From Croceivirga sp009797885 (lineage in GTDB: Bacteria > Bacteroidota > Bacteroidia > Flavobacteriales > Flavobacteriaceae): DNA of 64,000 nt. This document shows, piece after piece, positions 25,220 through 33,200 of the stretch. The notes beneath the pieces were generated by a model. It made no database searches and had not been told where the DNA came from. It saw only the letters and a list, made by a program, of their open reading frames with translations. Every line of letters starts with the position of its first letter. Positions within the stretch are counted from its first letter, which is position 1. Position numbers and translations under genes: made by a program. The DNA lies in contig AP035880.1 in assembly GCA_045866215.1 (NCBI GenBank), positions 1,240,001-1,304,000 of the forward strand, given 5' to 3'.

Positions 25220-26044
25220 ATGGCAAATATCACAGCCGCAGACGTAAACAAGTTGCGAAAAATGACCGGTGCAGGAATGATGGATTGCAAAAAAGCATTG
25301 GTTGAAGCAGAAGGGGATTTTGAAAAAGCGATTGAAATACTAAGAAAAAAAGGACAAAAGGTTGCTGCCAAAAGGGCTGACAGGGATTCTTCGGAAGGTG
25401 CTGCAATCGCCAAAGTAAATGGTGACAACACCTCTGGTGTGATCATTTCCCTGAACTGCGAAACGGATTTTGTTGCCAAAAACGAATCTTTCGTTGGTTT
25501 GGCCAATGAATTGGCCGATTTGGCCCTGGGTTTTGATTCCAAAGATGATTTCCTTGCCGCCTCATATAACGGAATGAGTGTTTCCGAAAAATTGACCGAA
25601 CAAACCGGTGTTATTGGGGAAAAAATAGAAATAGGGAGTTTTGAAAAATTAAATGCCCCTTTTGTAGGTTCTTACATTCATGCCGGTAACAAGATTGCCA
25701 CTTTAGTGGGCCTTTCCGCAAATGTTAATGGTGCCGATGTAGCTGCCAAGGATGTGGCCATGCAAGCTGCTGCCATGAATCCTGTTGCCCTAAATGAAGA
25801 AGGTGTAGATCAATCCGTTATCGATAAGGAAATCGAGATTGCCAAAGACCAACTGCGTCAGGAAGGAAAGCCAGAGGCCATGTTGGACAATATTGCCAAA
25901 GGAAAACTAAAACGTTTCTTTAAGGACAATACCTTGATCAACCAGGCCTTTATTAAGGATAGCAAGCAAAGTGTTGCACAATATGTAAAATCCGTGGATT
26001 CCGCTTTGGAAGTAACCGGTTTTTCCCGGGTTGCCTTGGGATAA
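25220..26044 (+). CDS. tsf: Elongation factor Ts
   Basis: Nucleotide exchange factor that recycles EF-Tu-GDP. The 274-residue product starts with the UBA-like domain ITAADVNKLRKMTGAGMMDCKKALVEAEGDFEKA, followed by SEGAAIAKV, the core NCETDFVAKNESF and a dimerisation/core region ending KQSVAQYVKSVDSALEVTGFSRVALG. The order rpsB-tsf is universal. The 75-base gap holds an AAGCAC/GTGCTT stem (25165-25187) with a short T-run, perhaps a partial attenuator lowering tsf expression. A perfect bidirectional terminator follows. Confidence 0.98.
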   Translation: MANITAADVNKLRKMTGAGMMDCKKALVEAEGDFEKAIEILRKKGQKVAAKRADRDSSEGAAIAKVNGDNTSGVIISLNCETDFVAKNESFVGLANELADLALGFDSKDDFLAASYNGMSVSEKLTEQTGVIGEKIEIGSFEKLNAPFVGSYIHAGNKIATLVGLSANVNGADVAAKDVAMQAAAMNPVALNEEGVDQSVIDKEIEIAKDQLRQEGKPEAMLDNIAKGKLKRFFKDNTLINQAFIKDSKQSVAQYVKSVDSALEVTGFSRVALG

Positions 26045-26064
26045 AAGGCATTCCCAAAAAAATA

Positions 26065-26098
26065 AAAAAAGGCCCCAATGTACATTGGGGCCTTTTTT
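26065..26098. terminator. Strong bidirectional terminator between tsf and the DUF4097 genes
   Basis: Perfect palindrome GGCCCCAATGTACATTGGGGCC (26071-26092 given here as two arms GGCCCCAATGT and ACATTGGGGCC) flanked by A6 and T6. It serves tsf on the plus strand and the DUF4097 operon on the minus strand. Confidence 0.95.
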
Positions 26099-26111
26099 GT
26101 GGTCATGGCAT

Positions 26112-26939
26112 TTACCTTGACTTTATCATGATATCTCCATTAAAGGTCTTAAATAACATCTCCGGACCACCACCATTAATGGTTCCCTTCACCCACTGCT
26201 CCAACTTTACCCGATATTTTCCGGACGAGTTGCTCTTATCTACCTGAGGTTCGTTTTTGGATACCGCCATGTCAAAGTCGGTATATACATCCCCCATATC
26301 CGATTTTGCCTTTACATTGGCTTTAAGGGATTTGGGAAAAAGCACTTCTACGTCCCCATTGAAACTGCTAAAAGCCATATCCTTCCCGCTTGAAATGCTG
26401 TTAAAGGTCACCTTTAATTCTCCATTGGTGGTATTGGCCAGGACTGAGCCACTTACGGATTCCAAGGTGATATGCCCATTGATATTACTGATTTCCATTT
26501 CCCCATTTACACCCTCAACAGTGATATCCCCATCGTTGATGGTTTTTAATTTTAGGGAAAAATCAGTCGGTACTTTTATGTACAGATCCGTCTTTTTGTT
26601 CCAGAGTTCATTTTGAATCCGTACTACATTATTATCTTCCTCGGCACCAATATTTAAGCTGGATGTAGAAATCTTCCGCATTCCCTCCTTACTTTCGGAC
26701 TTTCTATCCCCACATCCATCGCAATGTCCATGGCCCTCGCTCACGGTTGCTTTGACTATTACTTCTTTGCCATCATACGCCTCCACCTGTATGGAGCCCG
26801 TTATTTGGTTTACAATCAATTTTCCTGGACTGTTTGGATTGCTCAAGGGAACCGAAAACAGGTCAATCTCCTTTTCTTGTGCTGTCAGGAACCCAAAGCT
26901 CAAGAAACATGCTATTAGTGCTATACTATACTTTTTCAT
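26112..26939 (-). CDS. DUF4097 beta-strand-repeat protein (distal copy)
   Basis: A 275-residue exported protein with signal peptide MKKYSIALIACFLSFGFLTAQ. The mature part is a beta-helix-like run of repeated strands typical of DUF4097 (KLIVNQITGSIQVEAYDGKEV, LKTINDGDITVEGVNGEMEIS, NINGHITLESVSGSVLANTTNGELKV split over turns, FSSFNGDVEVLFP, FKTFNGDIMIKS). A cysteine motif CDGCGDRK near residue 75 could bind metal. The frame is open to 26972, but the ATG at 26939 starts the signal peptide and lies 4 bases beyond the stop of the preceding gene. Last gene of the sigma-factor operon; function unknown. Confidence 0.85.
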   Translation of the reverse strand: MKKYSIALIACFLSFGFLTAQEKEIDLFSVPLSNPNSPGKLIVNQITGSIQVEAYDGKEVIVKATVSEGHGHCDGCGDRKSESKEGMRKISTSSLNIGAEEDNNVVRIQNELWNKKTDLYIKVPTDFSLKLKTINDGDITVEGVNGEMEISNINGHITLESVSGSVLANTTNGELKVTFNSISSGKDMAFSSFNGDVEVLFPKSLKANVKAKSDMGDVYTDFDMAVSKNEPQVDKSNSSGKYRVKLEQWVKGTINGGGPEMLFKTFNGDIMIKSR

Positions 26940-26943
26940 AATC

Positions 26944-27807
26944 TTAGATTTTTTTGATAAATACATTTCCATTCAAGGTTTCGAACTCCAATTGAAGCCC
27001 ACCGTTTCCAATTTGAACTACTGGGGTGGATTCATATTTAAATTTTCCTTCACGTTTTTTACTGGTTTCCTTCTTGGTTCTCACATATTGTCTTTCAACA
27101 TCAAAATCAGTAAACAACTCCCCATTCATGCTCTTAAAGGACACATCGGCGCTCAGGGCGGTCTGATACGTAATGGTAATGTCCCCGTTCAATGAATAGT
27201 ATCGCGAGGCTTCATCCGGATTACTGGCATAGGAAACGTTTACCGCTCCGTTGATACAATGAAGATTGGTTTTCCCTTCCACGTTTTTAAGGTCTATCCC
27301 CCCATTTACATTGTTCACCTTAATAAAGTTTCCACTGGTATTGGCCACATAAATATCACCGTCATTTACCGTACTTACATTTAAATTGATGCCCCTGGGA
27401 ACTTTTACCCTGAAGCTCAGTTTATGGTGGTAATCGGGTTCCTCATAATTATTGCACCAGTCAAACCGAAGTCCTTTCTCATTATAGTTAATGTATGGGG
27501 CATCTGGATGGACAACCAATCTGTTTTCTTGCTCCACTACTTTCAGGTTCAACTCTTTTTTACCGAGCTCCAAATCCTCTTGGCTGCGCGCCGTGATTTC
27601 TTTATCCACAGAAATTTGAATTGTTTTTCCAGAGTGACCTTCTACGGTTATTGGCCCAAAAATATTTTTTAGCACCAACGTATTTTCTGTGTTCTGGTTG
27701 GCAAAAGAAAGTTCTTTTTCAATGGTTTCCTTAAAAACCTTATCCTGGGACCTGCCCAAAACCGGTACTAGAAATAGTACCACCAACATTACTGTTAATT
27801 GCTTCAT
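26944..27807 (-). CDS. DUF4097 beta-strand-repeat protein (proximal copy)
   Basis: A 287-residue exported protein with signal MKQLTVMLVVLFLVPVLGRSQ. Repeated strand-turn units again dominate: VLKNIFGPITVEGHSGKTI, VSTVNDGDIYVANTSGNFIKV, NVNGGIDLKNVEGKTNL, SLNGDITITYQ, SMNGELFTDFDVE and the end FETLNGNVFIKKI. It is a diverged paralogue of the next gene (4-base gap), with the same layout and a similar C-terminal LNG motif, so the pair arose by tandem duplication. A patch WCNNYEEPDYHHK is not shared. Probably periplasmic or surface-exposed; targets of the sigma factor encoded at the head of the operon. Confidence 0.85.
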   Translation of the reverse strand: MKQLTVMLVVLFLVPVLGRSQDKVFKETIEKELSFANQNTENTLVLKNIFGPITVEGHSGKTIQISVDKEITARSQEDLELGKKELNLKVVEQENRLVVHPDAPYINYNEKGLRFDWCNNYEEPDYHHKLSFRVKVPRGINLNVSTVNDGDIYVANTSGNFIKVNNVNGGIDLKNVEGKTNLHCINGAVNVSYASNPDEASRYYSLNGDITITYQTALSADVSFKSMNGELFTDFDVERQYVRTKKETSKKREGKFKYESTPVVQIGNGGLQLEFETLNGNVFIKKI

Positions 27808-27862
27808 GATTTAAAAATTTGACTGTTCGTAATTTGATTTTGCCCCTAGGGCCGATGAATAC

Positions 27863-28660
27863 TTAAATAATCGATTTTATGGTTTTCTCAATCTTTTTCT
27901 TTACTGTGGTATCCAATTCCGGTTTTTCCAACAGTTGTTTAAAAGGTTCAATGGATTCTTTCTCTTCCAGGGCAAGCATGAGATTCGCCAAGGTGACCTG
28001 GATTATTGGTGATTCCTGATACGGTATGGACTGTATCAATCCTTGCCTGACCTTTGGATCGTCCACATAATTGGTAAGCGATTCTATTGCCGCCAATCTT
28101 ACATTCACGTTCGGATCTTTATTCAAGGTTCGCAAAAGGGCATTGATGACCTGATCGTCCACCTTCCCTATTTTATTGGCTTCACTTACGCCTTCCAATC
28201 GCCTGTTCGCGGAGCTTTGCTCCAATAGGGTAAGCACTAATTTTTCGCGCACCTCTTCGGTTTCGGAATCTGCTACCGTAGTAGTGGGAGCATCCGAAAC
28301 TTCCTCTTTTACATTCAAAAAATACCCTCCTACCAATACCAAAAACAATAGTCCATAGGCCAATTGGGGTTTCATTAACCAACCCAAGAGCGTATCCAGA
28401 TAATCCTTCAAAACGGGCTTTTTCCCTCCTTGGTTTTTCATTTCATTGCTCAGCACGGCAAAGAAGGTATGGTCCATTTCCTGGGACGGTTCCGGTACCT
28501 TTACCTCATCCATAAGTTCCCAAACAACCTTTAATTGCTCCAATTGTTCGCTGTATTTAACATCACTTTTCAAAAGTTCCTCAAATTCACTTTTCCGATC
28601 TTTGGAAAGTGTTCCCCTTAAATAATCAAGGGCCAAAATTTCAAATTCTTCTCCTTTCAT
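27863..28660 (-). CDS. HEAT-repeat membrane protein, probable anti-sigma factor
   Basis: A 265-residue protein with three parts. Residues 1 to about 85 are a cytoplasmic helical domain (FEILALDYLRGTLSKDRKSEFEELL) of the kind that holds ECF sigma factors. A single membrane helix follows at about 100-115 (AYGLLFLVLVGGYFL). The rest, outside, has HEAT-type repeats (VINALLRTLNKDPNVNVRLAAIESL, VRQGLIQSI, PIIQVTLANLMLAL). It starts 4 bases after the sigma gene, the normal arrangement of sigma and anti-sigma. I infer that the HEAT domain senses a periplasmic partner, perhaps the DUF4097 proteins, and releases the sigma factor. Confidence 0.8.
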   Translation of the reverse strand: MKGEEFEILALDYLRGTLSKDRKSEFEELLKSDVKYSEQLEQLKVVWELMDEVKVPEPSQEMDHTFFAVLSNEMKNQGGKKPVLKDYLDTLLGWLMKPQLAYGLLFLVLVGGYFLNVKEEVSDAPTTTVADSETEEVREKLVLTLLEQSSANRRLEGVSEANKIGKVDDQVINALLRTLNKDPNVNVRLAAIESLTNYVDDPKVRQGLIQSIPYQESPIIQVTLANLMLALEEKESIEPFKQLLEKPELDTTVKKKIEKTIKSII

Positions 28661-28664
28661 TGGA

Positions 28665-29213
28665 TTATGTTATTTGCATGCTGTGAACAATTTGTTTTAG
28701 GTCCTTTAGTGCCCTATGGGCCTTAACTTTTGCGGCCCCTTCCGAGCAACCTAAAACCTTTCCTATTTCACTGAATTTCATTTCCTTGAACTTGCTTAAT
28801 ACCAAAACCTCCCGCTTATCCGAATCCAATTGCATCATTGCCCTTTGAATTATGGAGACATTGTCCTTTCTTTCCATTTTGACCTCTGCGGTCTCATCAT
28901 CCCCCATCCTGTATTCCACCTGTGAAAGGTCCGTATATTTTTGACCGTTCTTTTTGTAATGGTCATACCTCACATTTCTGGCCATACTGAACATCCAGGA
29001 CAAAAAGGACCCATCGCCACTGTAGGTATGTCTATACTTTAACATCCTCACAAAAACGTTTTGCACCAAATCTTCACTTAACCCGGAATTATGGTCCAGG
29101 TTGTAGAAAAAACCGAACAGCCGTTTTTTGTGTCGCTCATAAAGTAATCCCAGCTTGTCCAAATCACCGGATTTCACTTTTAGCATTAAGGCGTTGTCAG
29201 TTAGTTGCTGCAT
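28665..29213 (-). CDS. ECF-type RNA polymerase sigma factor
   Basis: A 182-residue sigma-70 family factor with region 2 (LLYERHKKRLFGFFYNL, SEDLVQNVFVRMLKYRHTYSGDGSFLSWMFSMARNVRYDHYKK) and region 4 (DKREVLVLSKFKEMKFSEIGKVLGCSEGAAKVKAHRALKDL); region 3 is absent, as in ECF factors. First gene of a minus-strand operon with an anti-sigma-like HEAT protein and two DUF4097 genes. A possible self-recognised promoter lies at 29236-29262. The cassette separates tsf from pyrH, which are usually close, so it is an insertion into a translation gene block. Confidence 0.92.
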   Translation of the reverse strand: MQQLTDNALMLKVKSGDLDKLGLLYERHKKRLFGFFYNLDHNSGLSEDLVQNVFVRMLKYRHTYSGDGSFLSWMFSMARNVRYDHYKKNGQKYTDLSQVEYRMGDDETAEVKMERKDNVSIIQRAMMQLDSDKREVLVLSKFKEMKFSEIGKVLGCSEGAAKVKAHRALKDLKQIVHSMQIT

Positions 29214-29235
29214 TTGGTTTTTGTGTTCAAAGGGA

Positions 29236-29262
29236 ATACTGACTTAAAAATAAAAGGTTACA
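29236..29262 (-). promoter_or_regulatory. Possible ECF-dependent promoter of the sigma operon
   Basis: On the minus strand TGTAAC (29262 to 29257) precedes GTCAGTAT (29243 to 29236) with a 13-base gap. A -35 element containing GTAAC/GAAC is common for ECF factors, so autoregulation is plausible. No TAnnTTTG consensus is seen in this gap on that strand. Confidence 0.3.
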
Positions 29263-29337
29263 AAAAGTATCCATTTTTATTCAAAAAAGTCGCTATTGGC
29301 CAATAAAATCAAGGAGTAGGGCCAAAAGAATTTTGAT

Positions 29338-29345
29338 TATTTTTG
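29338..29345 (+). promoter_or_regulatory. -7 element before pyrH
   Basis: TATTTTTG fits TAnnTTTG, 22 bases before the pyrH start. No TTTG at the proper 19-nt distance upstream, so this is a partial promoter call. Confidence 0.4.
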
Positions 29346-29367
29346 TCGGGATTTCAAAACACCTTAA

Positions 29368-30072
29368 ATGGAATACAAAAGAATTCTCCTAAAACTGAGC
29401 GGTGAAGCTTTGATGGGCGAACAACAATATGGTATTGATCCCAAAAGGATACAGGAATATGCGGAAGACATTAAAACGGTAGTGGATAAAGGTGTTGAAA
29501 TGGCCATAGTCATTGGCGGGGGCAATATTTTTAGGGGTTTAAAAGGTGTTGGACAAGGAATGGATCGGGTGCAAGGTGATCATATGGGTATGTTGGCTAC
29601 GGTCATTAATGCACTCGCCCTGCAAAGTGGTTTGGAAGGCATTGGTGTTGAAACCAGGGTACAATCTGCCATAAAAATAAATGAAGTGGCCGAGCCATTT
29701 ATCCGTAGAAGGGCCATTAGGCATTTGGAGAAGGGAAGGGTGGTTATCTTTGGTGGAGGAACGGGAAATCCTTATTTTACCACAGATTCGGCAGCGGTTT
29801 TGCGGGCCATCGAAATCAAAGCAGATGTCATTTTAAAGGGAACCCGAGTGGATGGTATTTATTCGGCCGATCCCGAAAAGGACAAAACGGCAACTAAATT
29901 TGATTCCCTATCCTTCCAAGAAGTCCTGAGCAAAGGACTAAAAGTGATGGATACCACGGCCTTTACCCTAAGTCAGGAAAACGAACTGCCCATTTTGGTA
30001 TTTGACATGAACACCAGGGGCAATCTTATGAAGATCGTTTCCGGAGAAAATATTGGAACCGTTGTGAATTGA
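29368..30072 (+). CDS. pyrH: UMP kinase
   Basis: Phosphorylates UMP to UDP with ATP; hexameric amino-acid-kinase-fold enzyme specific to bacteria. The 234-residue product has KRILLKLSGEALMGEQQYGID at the start, AIVIGGGNIFRG, the UMP-binding DHMGMLATVINALAL, VIFGGGTGNPYFTTDSAA and the ATP site KGTRVDGIYSADPEKD. It is paired with frr 39 bases downstream, the conserved bacterial order. In many bacteria rpsB-tsf precede directly; here 3.2 kb of opposite-strand genes lie in between, so pyrH-frr must have its own promoter. Confidence 0.97.
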   Translation: MEYKRILLKLSGEALMGEQQYGIDPKRIQEYAEDIKTVVDKGVEMAIVIGGGNIFRGLKGVGQGMDRVQGDHMGMLATVINALALQSGLEGIGVETRVQSAIKINEVAEPFIRRRAIRHLEKGRVVIFGGGTGNPYFTTDSAAVLRAIEIKADVILKGTRVDGIYSADPEKDKTATKFDSLSFQEVLSKGLKVMDTTAFTLSQENELPILVFDMNTRGNLMKIVSGENIGTVVN

Positions 30073-30111
30073 CGGCACAAAGACTATTTTCAAAAACGAA
30101 AATTCGTTTCT

Positions 30112-30666
30112 ATGAATGAAGAAGTACAGTTTATATTGGATGCGACCAAGGAAAGTATGGATGGGTCCATTGCCCATCTGGAAAAAACCTTGATAAAGAT
30201 TAGGGCGGGTAAGGCAAGTCCTGCCATGTTATCCACTGTAATGGTGGAATATTATGGCTCACAATCCCCATTATCACAAGTGGCAAACATCAATACCCCC
30301 GATGCGCGAACCATTTCCGTACAGCCATGGGAAAAATCCATGATCCCGGAAATAGAAAAAGCGATCATGAACTCCAATTTGGGTTTTAATCCCATGAACA
30401 ACGGGGAAAGTGTCATCATCAATGTACCTCCATTGACCGAAGAGCGGAGAAGGGATTTGGTAAAGCAAGCCAAATCTGAGGCGGAAGACGCCAGGGTAAG
30501 TATCCGTAATGCACGCCAAGATGCGAACAAGGACCTTAAAAAATTGGATATCTCAGAAGATTTATTGGGAAATGCCGAGATTGATGTACAGGAACTAACG
30601 GACAAGTACATTAAAAAAGTGGAGGATATCCTTGATGTAAAGGAGGCAGAGATTATGAAAGTTTAG
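30112..30666 (+). CDS. frr: Ribosome recycling factor
   Basis: Splits post-termination ribosomes together with EF-G. The 184-residue product has the full RRF layout: the long helix ATKESMDGSIAHLEKTLIKIRAGKASPAML, the beta domain VEYYGSQSPLSQVANINTPDARTISVQPW, the EKAIMNSNLGFNP segment, VPPLTEERRRDLVKQAKSEAEDARVSIRN and the final helix bundle ending AEIMKV. The length is normal. It follows pyrH closely and is the last gene of that short operon; no clear terminator follows. Confidence 0.97.
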   Translation: MNEEVQFILDATKESMDGSIAHLEKTLIKIRAGKASPAMLSTVMVEYYGSQSPLSQVANINTPDARTISVQPWEKSMIPEIEKAIMNSNLGFNPMNNGESVIINVPPLTEERRRDLVKQAKSEAEDARVSIRNARQDANKDLKKLDISEDLLGNAEIDVQELTDKYIKKVEDILDVKEAEIMKV

Positions 30667-30709
30667 TTATTGTTTCGCTATTCCTCTAGGCTTAGACTTC
30701 TTCATTTTC

Positions 30710-30717
30710 TACCTTTG
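30710..30717 (+). promoter_or_regulatory. -7 element before the RND exporter gene
   Basis: TACCTTTG fits TAnnTTTG followed by GCAG, 17 bases before the start codon at 30735. The expected upstream TTTG is missing at 19 nt. Confidence 0.4.
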
Positions 30718-30734
30718 CAGCCAATTTCCAGTAC

Positions 30735-33131
30735 ATGTTAAAAGAGTTTTTGCAAGGGTTTTGGTCCGGTACCGCGCGACTTATTCTTAGGAATAGGATT
30801 ATCATTCTACTGATCATTACTGGAATTACCGTATTTATGGGATTGCAATGGAAACATATGCGATTTTCCAATACCGAGGCCAATGTGCTACCCGATGACC
30901 ACCCCGAGACTTTACAGTATGAAGAGTTTGTTTCCATTTTTGGACAGGAAGACAATGCCATAGTCCTGGCCGTACAGGACAGTTCCCTGTTCCTTCCCGG
31001 GAACTTTAATCGTTGGAATCGTTTGAGCAAACAGTTTCAAGCCAATCCAGAAGTCAATTTGGTCATCTCTACGGACAATCTACAGGAACTTATCAAAGAC
31101 AATGAAAAACAAGAGTTTGTACTCAAGGATCTAATTGAGGAAGAACCGTCTTCAGCAGCGGAAGTTTCGGCCATTAAAATGAAACTATTTCAAGAATTGC
31201 CGTTTTATGAAAGCCTTATTTTCAATAAGAAAAGCGGAACCATACGAACGATCATTTATTTGGACAAGGATATTTTAAATACTTCCGTTCGGAATGAATT
31301 CATTCTCAGCGATCTTGAAAACCTGGTCGAAAACTTTGAAAATGAGACCAATTTGGACGTTAGGGTATCTGGAATGCCCTATATAAAAACTTGGAACTCA
31401 AAGATTATAATCGATGAGATAGGAAACTTCATTATAGCCGCACTTGCCGTTACCTCATTAATATTCTTTTTCTTCTTTAGAAGTTTTAGGGCCACCTTTA
31501 TTTCCATATGTGTGGTTATCATTGGGGTGATGTGGACTTTTGGAATACTCGGCCTTTTCAAGTATGAAATTACCATCCTCACGGCTTTGATTCCTCCCCT
31601 AATCATTGTTATTGGAATCCCCAACTGCATTTTCCTGATTAATAAATACCAACAAGAAGTAAAAAAACACGGAAATCAAGCACTCTCCCTTCAACGGGTC
31701 ATTACCAAAATTGGGAATGCCACTTTAATGACCAACGTAACGACCGCCTTGGGTTTTGCCACCTTCATTATCCTGGATAGTGATTTGCTCAAAGAATTTG
31801 GAATTGTCGCCTCCCTAAGTATTTTATGCATTTTTGTCCTTTCCCTGGGCATTATACCCATTGTGTATAGCTTTATGTCCATTCCCAAGTACAAGCACCT
31901 AAAACATTTGAACAAAAAGTGGATGGATACTTTTGTAAACTGGATGGAGCGAGTAGTGCGCAATCACCGCATTGCGGTATATTTTACGGCCGTTACCGTT
32001 TTGGTTTTAAGCATTATTGGAATTTATCAAATACAGATAACGGGAAGCAGGATAGAAGATTTGCCAAAAAATGCCAAGTTCTTCAAGGATATTCGATTTT
32101 TTGAAAAAGAGTTCGATGGTATTATGCCAGTTGAAGTGGTCGTCGATTCCAAAAAAAAGAACGGCATTGCCAAATTGGCCACTTTACGACGTATGGAGTC
32201 CCTCTCCCAGGAGATTGACGAAATTCCGGAGCTTTCCAAGACCCTGTCCGTTGTTAACCTTGTAAAGTATTCCAAACAGGCTTTTTATAACGGAATTCCA
32301 AAGTATTACCAATTGCCCACGACCCAGGAAAACAACTTTATTATGGACGTGGCCAGAAAATCCTCCGAGAATGGGAACCTTTTGGAGAGTTTTGTGGACA
32401 GTACGGGCCAAATTGCACGAATGACAACCTTTATGAAGGATGTAAAGACCCCGCGAATGGAAGAAATTGAGGGGGATCTATTGAAATCCATTTCAAAAAT
32501 CTTTCCCGAGGAGCGCTATAATGTTTACATGACCGGTAAAGCGCTATTATTCCTTAAAGGCACCAAATACCTCATTAAAAATTTATTATTGTCATTGGCA
32601 TTGGCCGTAGGCCTTATTTCCATTTTTATGGCGTACCTGTTCCGCTCTTTTCGCATGATATTGATCTCCCTCGTTCCCAACCTCCTACCCCTGGTCATTA
32701 CCGCGGGTCTAATGGGGTTTTTGGGTATACCGATAAAGCCTTCCACTATTTTGATCTTTAGCATTGCCTTTGGAATATCTGTAGACGACACCATTCATTT
32801 TCTTGCAAAATATCGCCAGGAATTGACGGCCAATAAATGGTACATTAAAAAATCCGTCTACAATGCCCTACGGGAGACAGGGGTAAGCATGTTCTACACC
32901 TCAATTGTGCTTTTCTTTGGCTTTTCCGTTTTTATCATTTCCAGTTTTGGGGGAACACAGGCCATGGGAGGATTGGTCTCGGCCACTTTACTGTTTGCCA
33001 TGTTGTCCAACTTGATCCTGCTCCCTTCCCTGTTGCTGTCCCTAGAGCGAAATATTGCCAACAAAAAGACCTTTAAAAAACCACATATCGATGTACTCCC
33101 TTCCCAGGATAATGAAGGGGGGACAAACTAG
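30735..33131 (+). CDS. RND-superfamily (MMPL/HAE3-type) exporter
   Basis: A 798-residue inner-membrane protein with two repeated halves, each with one helix, a periplasmic domain and a cluster of five further helices. The clusters start near residues 235 (IIAALAVTSLIFFFFFRSFRATF) and 620 (LLLSLALAVGLISIFMAYLFRSF). Helix 4 motifs include TALGFATFIILDSDLLKEFG and FSIAFGISVDDTIHFLAKYRQEL, the latter with the Asp pair used for proton coupling in this superfamily. It lacks the large docking loops of AcrB-type drug pumps and has no membrane-fusion partner, so it belongs with lipid or hydrophobic-compound exporters (MMPL/HAE3). The cargo is unknown. The window shows it between frr and asnS, probably transcribed alone. 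Confidence 0.88.
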   Translation: MLKEFLQGFWSGTARLILRNRIIILLIITGITVFMGLQWKHMRFSNTEANVLPDDHPETLQYEEFVSIFGQEDNAIVLAVQDSSLFLPGNFNRWNRLSKQFQANPEVNLVISTDNLQELIKDNEKQEFVLKDLIEEEPSSAAEVSAIKMKLFQELPFYESLIFNKKSGTIRTIIYLDKDILNTSVRNEFILSDLENLVENFENETNLDVRVSGMPYIKTWNSKIIIDEIGNFIIAALAVTSLIFFFFFRSFRATFISICVVIIGVMWTFGILGLFKYEITILTALIPPLIIVIGIPNCIFLINKYQQEVKKHGNQALSLQRVITKIGNATLMTNVTTALGFATFIILDSDLLKEFGIVASLSILCIFVLSLGIIPIVYSFMSIPKYKHLKHLNKKWMDTFVNWMERVVRNHRIAVYFTAVTVLVLSIIGIYQIQITGSRIEDLPKNAKFFKDIRFFEKEFDGIMPVEVVVDSKKKNGIAKLATLRRMESLSQEIDEIPELSKTLSVVNLVKYSKQAFYNGIPKYYQLPTTQENNFIMDVARKSSENGNLLESFVDSTGQIARMTTFMKDVKTPRMEEIEGDLLKSISKIFPEERYNVYMTGKALLFLKGTKYLIKNLLLSLALAVGLISIFMAYLFRSFRMILISLVPNLLPLVITAGLMGFLGIPIKPSTILIFSIAFGISVDDTIHFLAKYRQELTANKWYIKKSVYNALRETGVSMFYTSIVLFFGFSVFIISSFGGTQAMGGLVSATLLFAMLSNLILLPSLLLSLERNIANKKTFKKPHIDVLPSQDNEGGTN

Positions 33132-33172
33132 TTTTTCTTAGAGAAATACCTATTCTACTTGGGCTAAAGAAT

Positions 33173-33180
33173 TATCTTTG
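33173..33180 (+). promoter_or_regulatory. -7 element before asnS
   Basis: TATCTTTG fits TAnnTTTG, 20 bases before the asnS start codon. No TTTG at 19 nt upstream; partial call. Confidence 0.4.
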
Positions 33181-33200
33181 GGGCTTAATTTTGGTTACCT

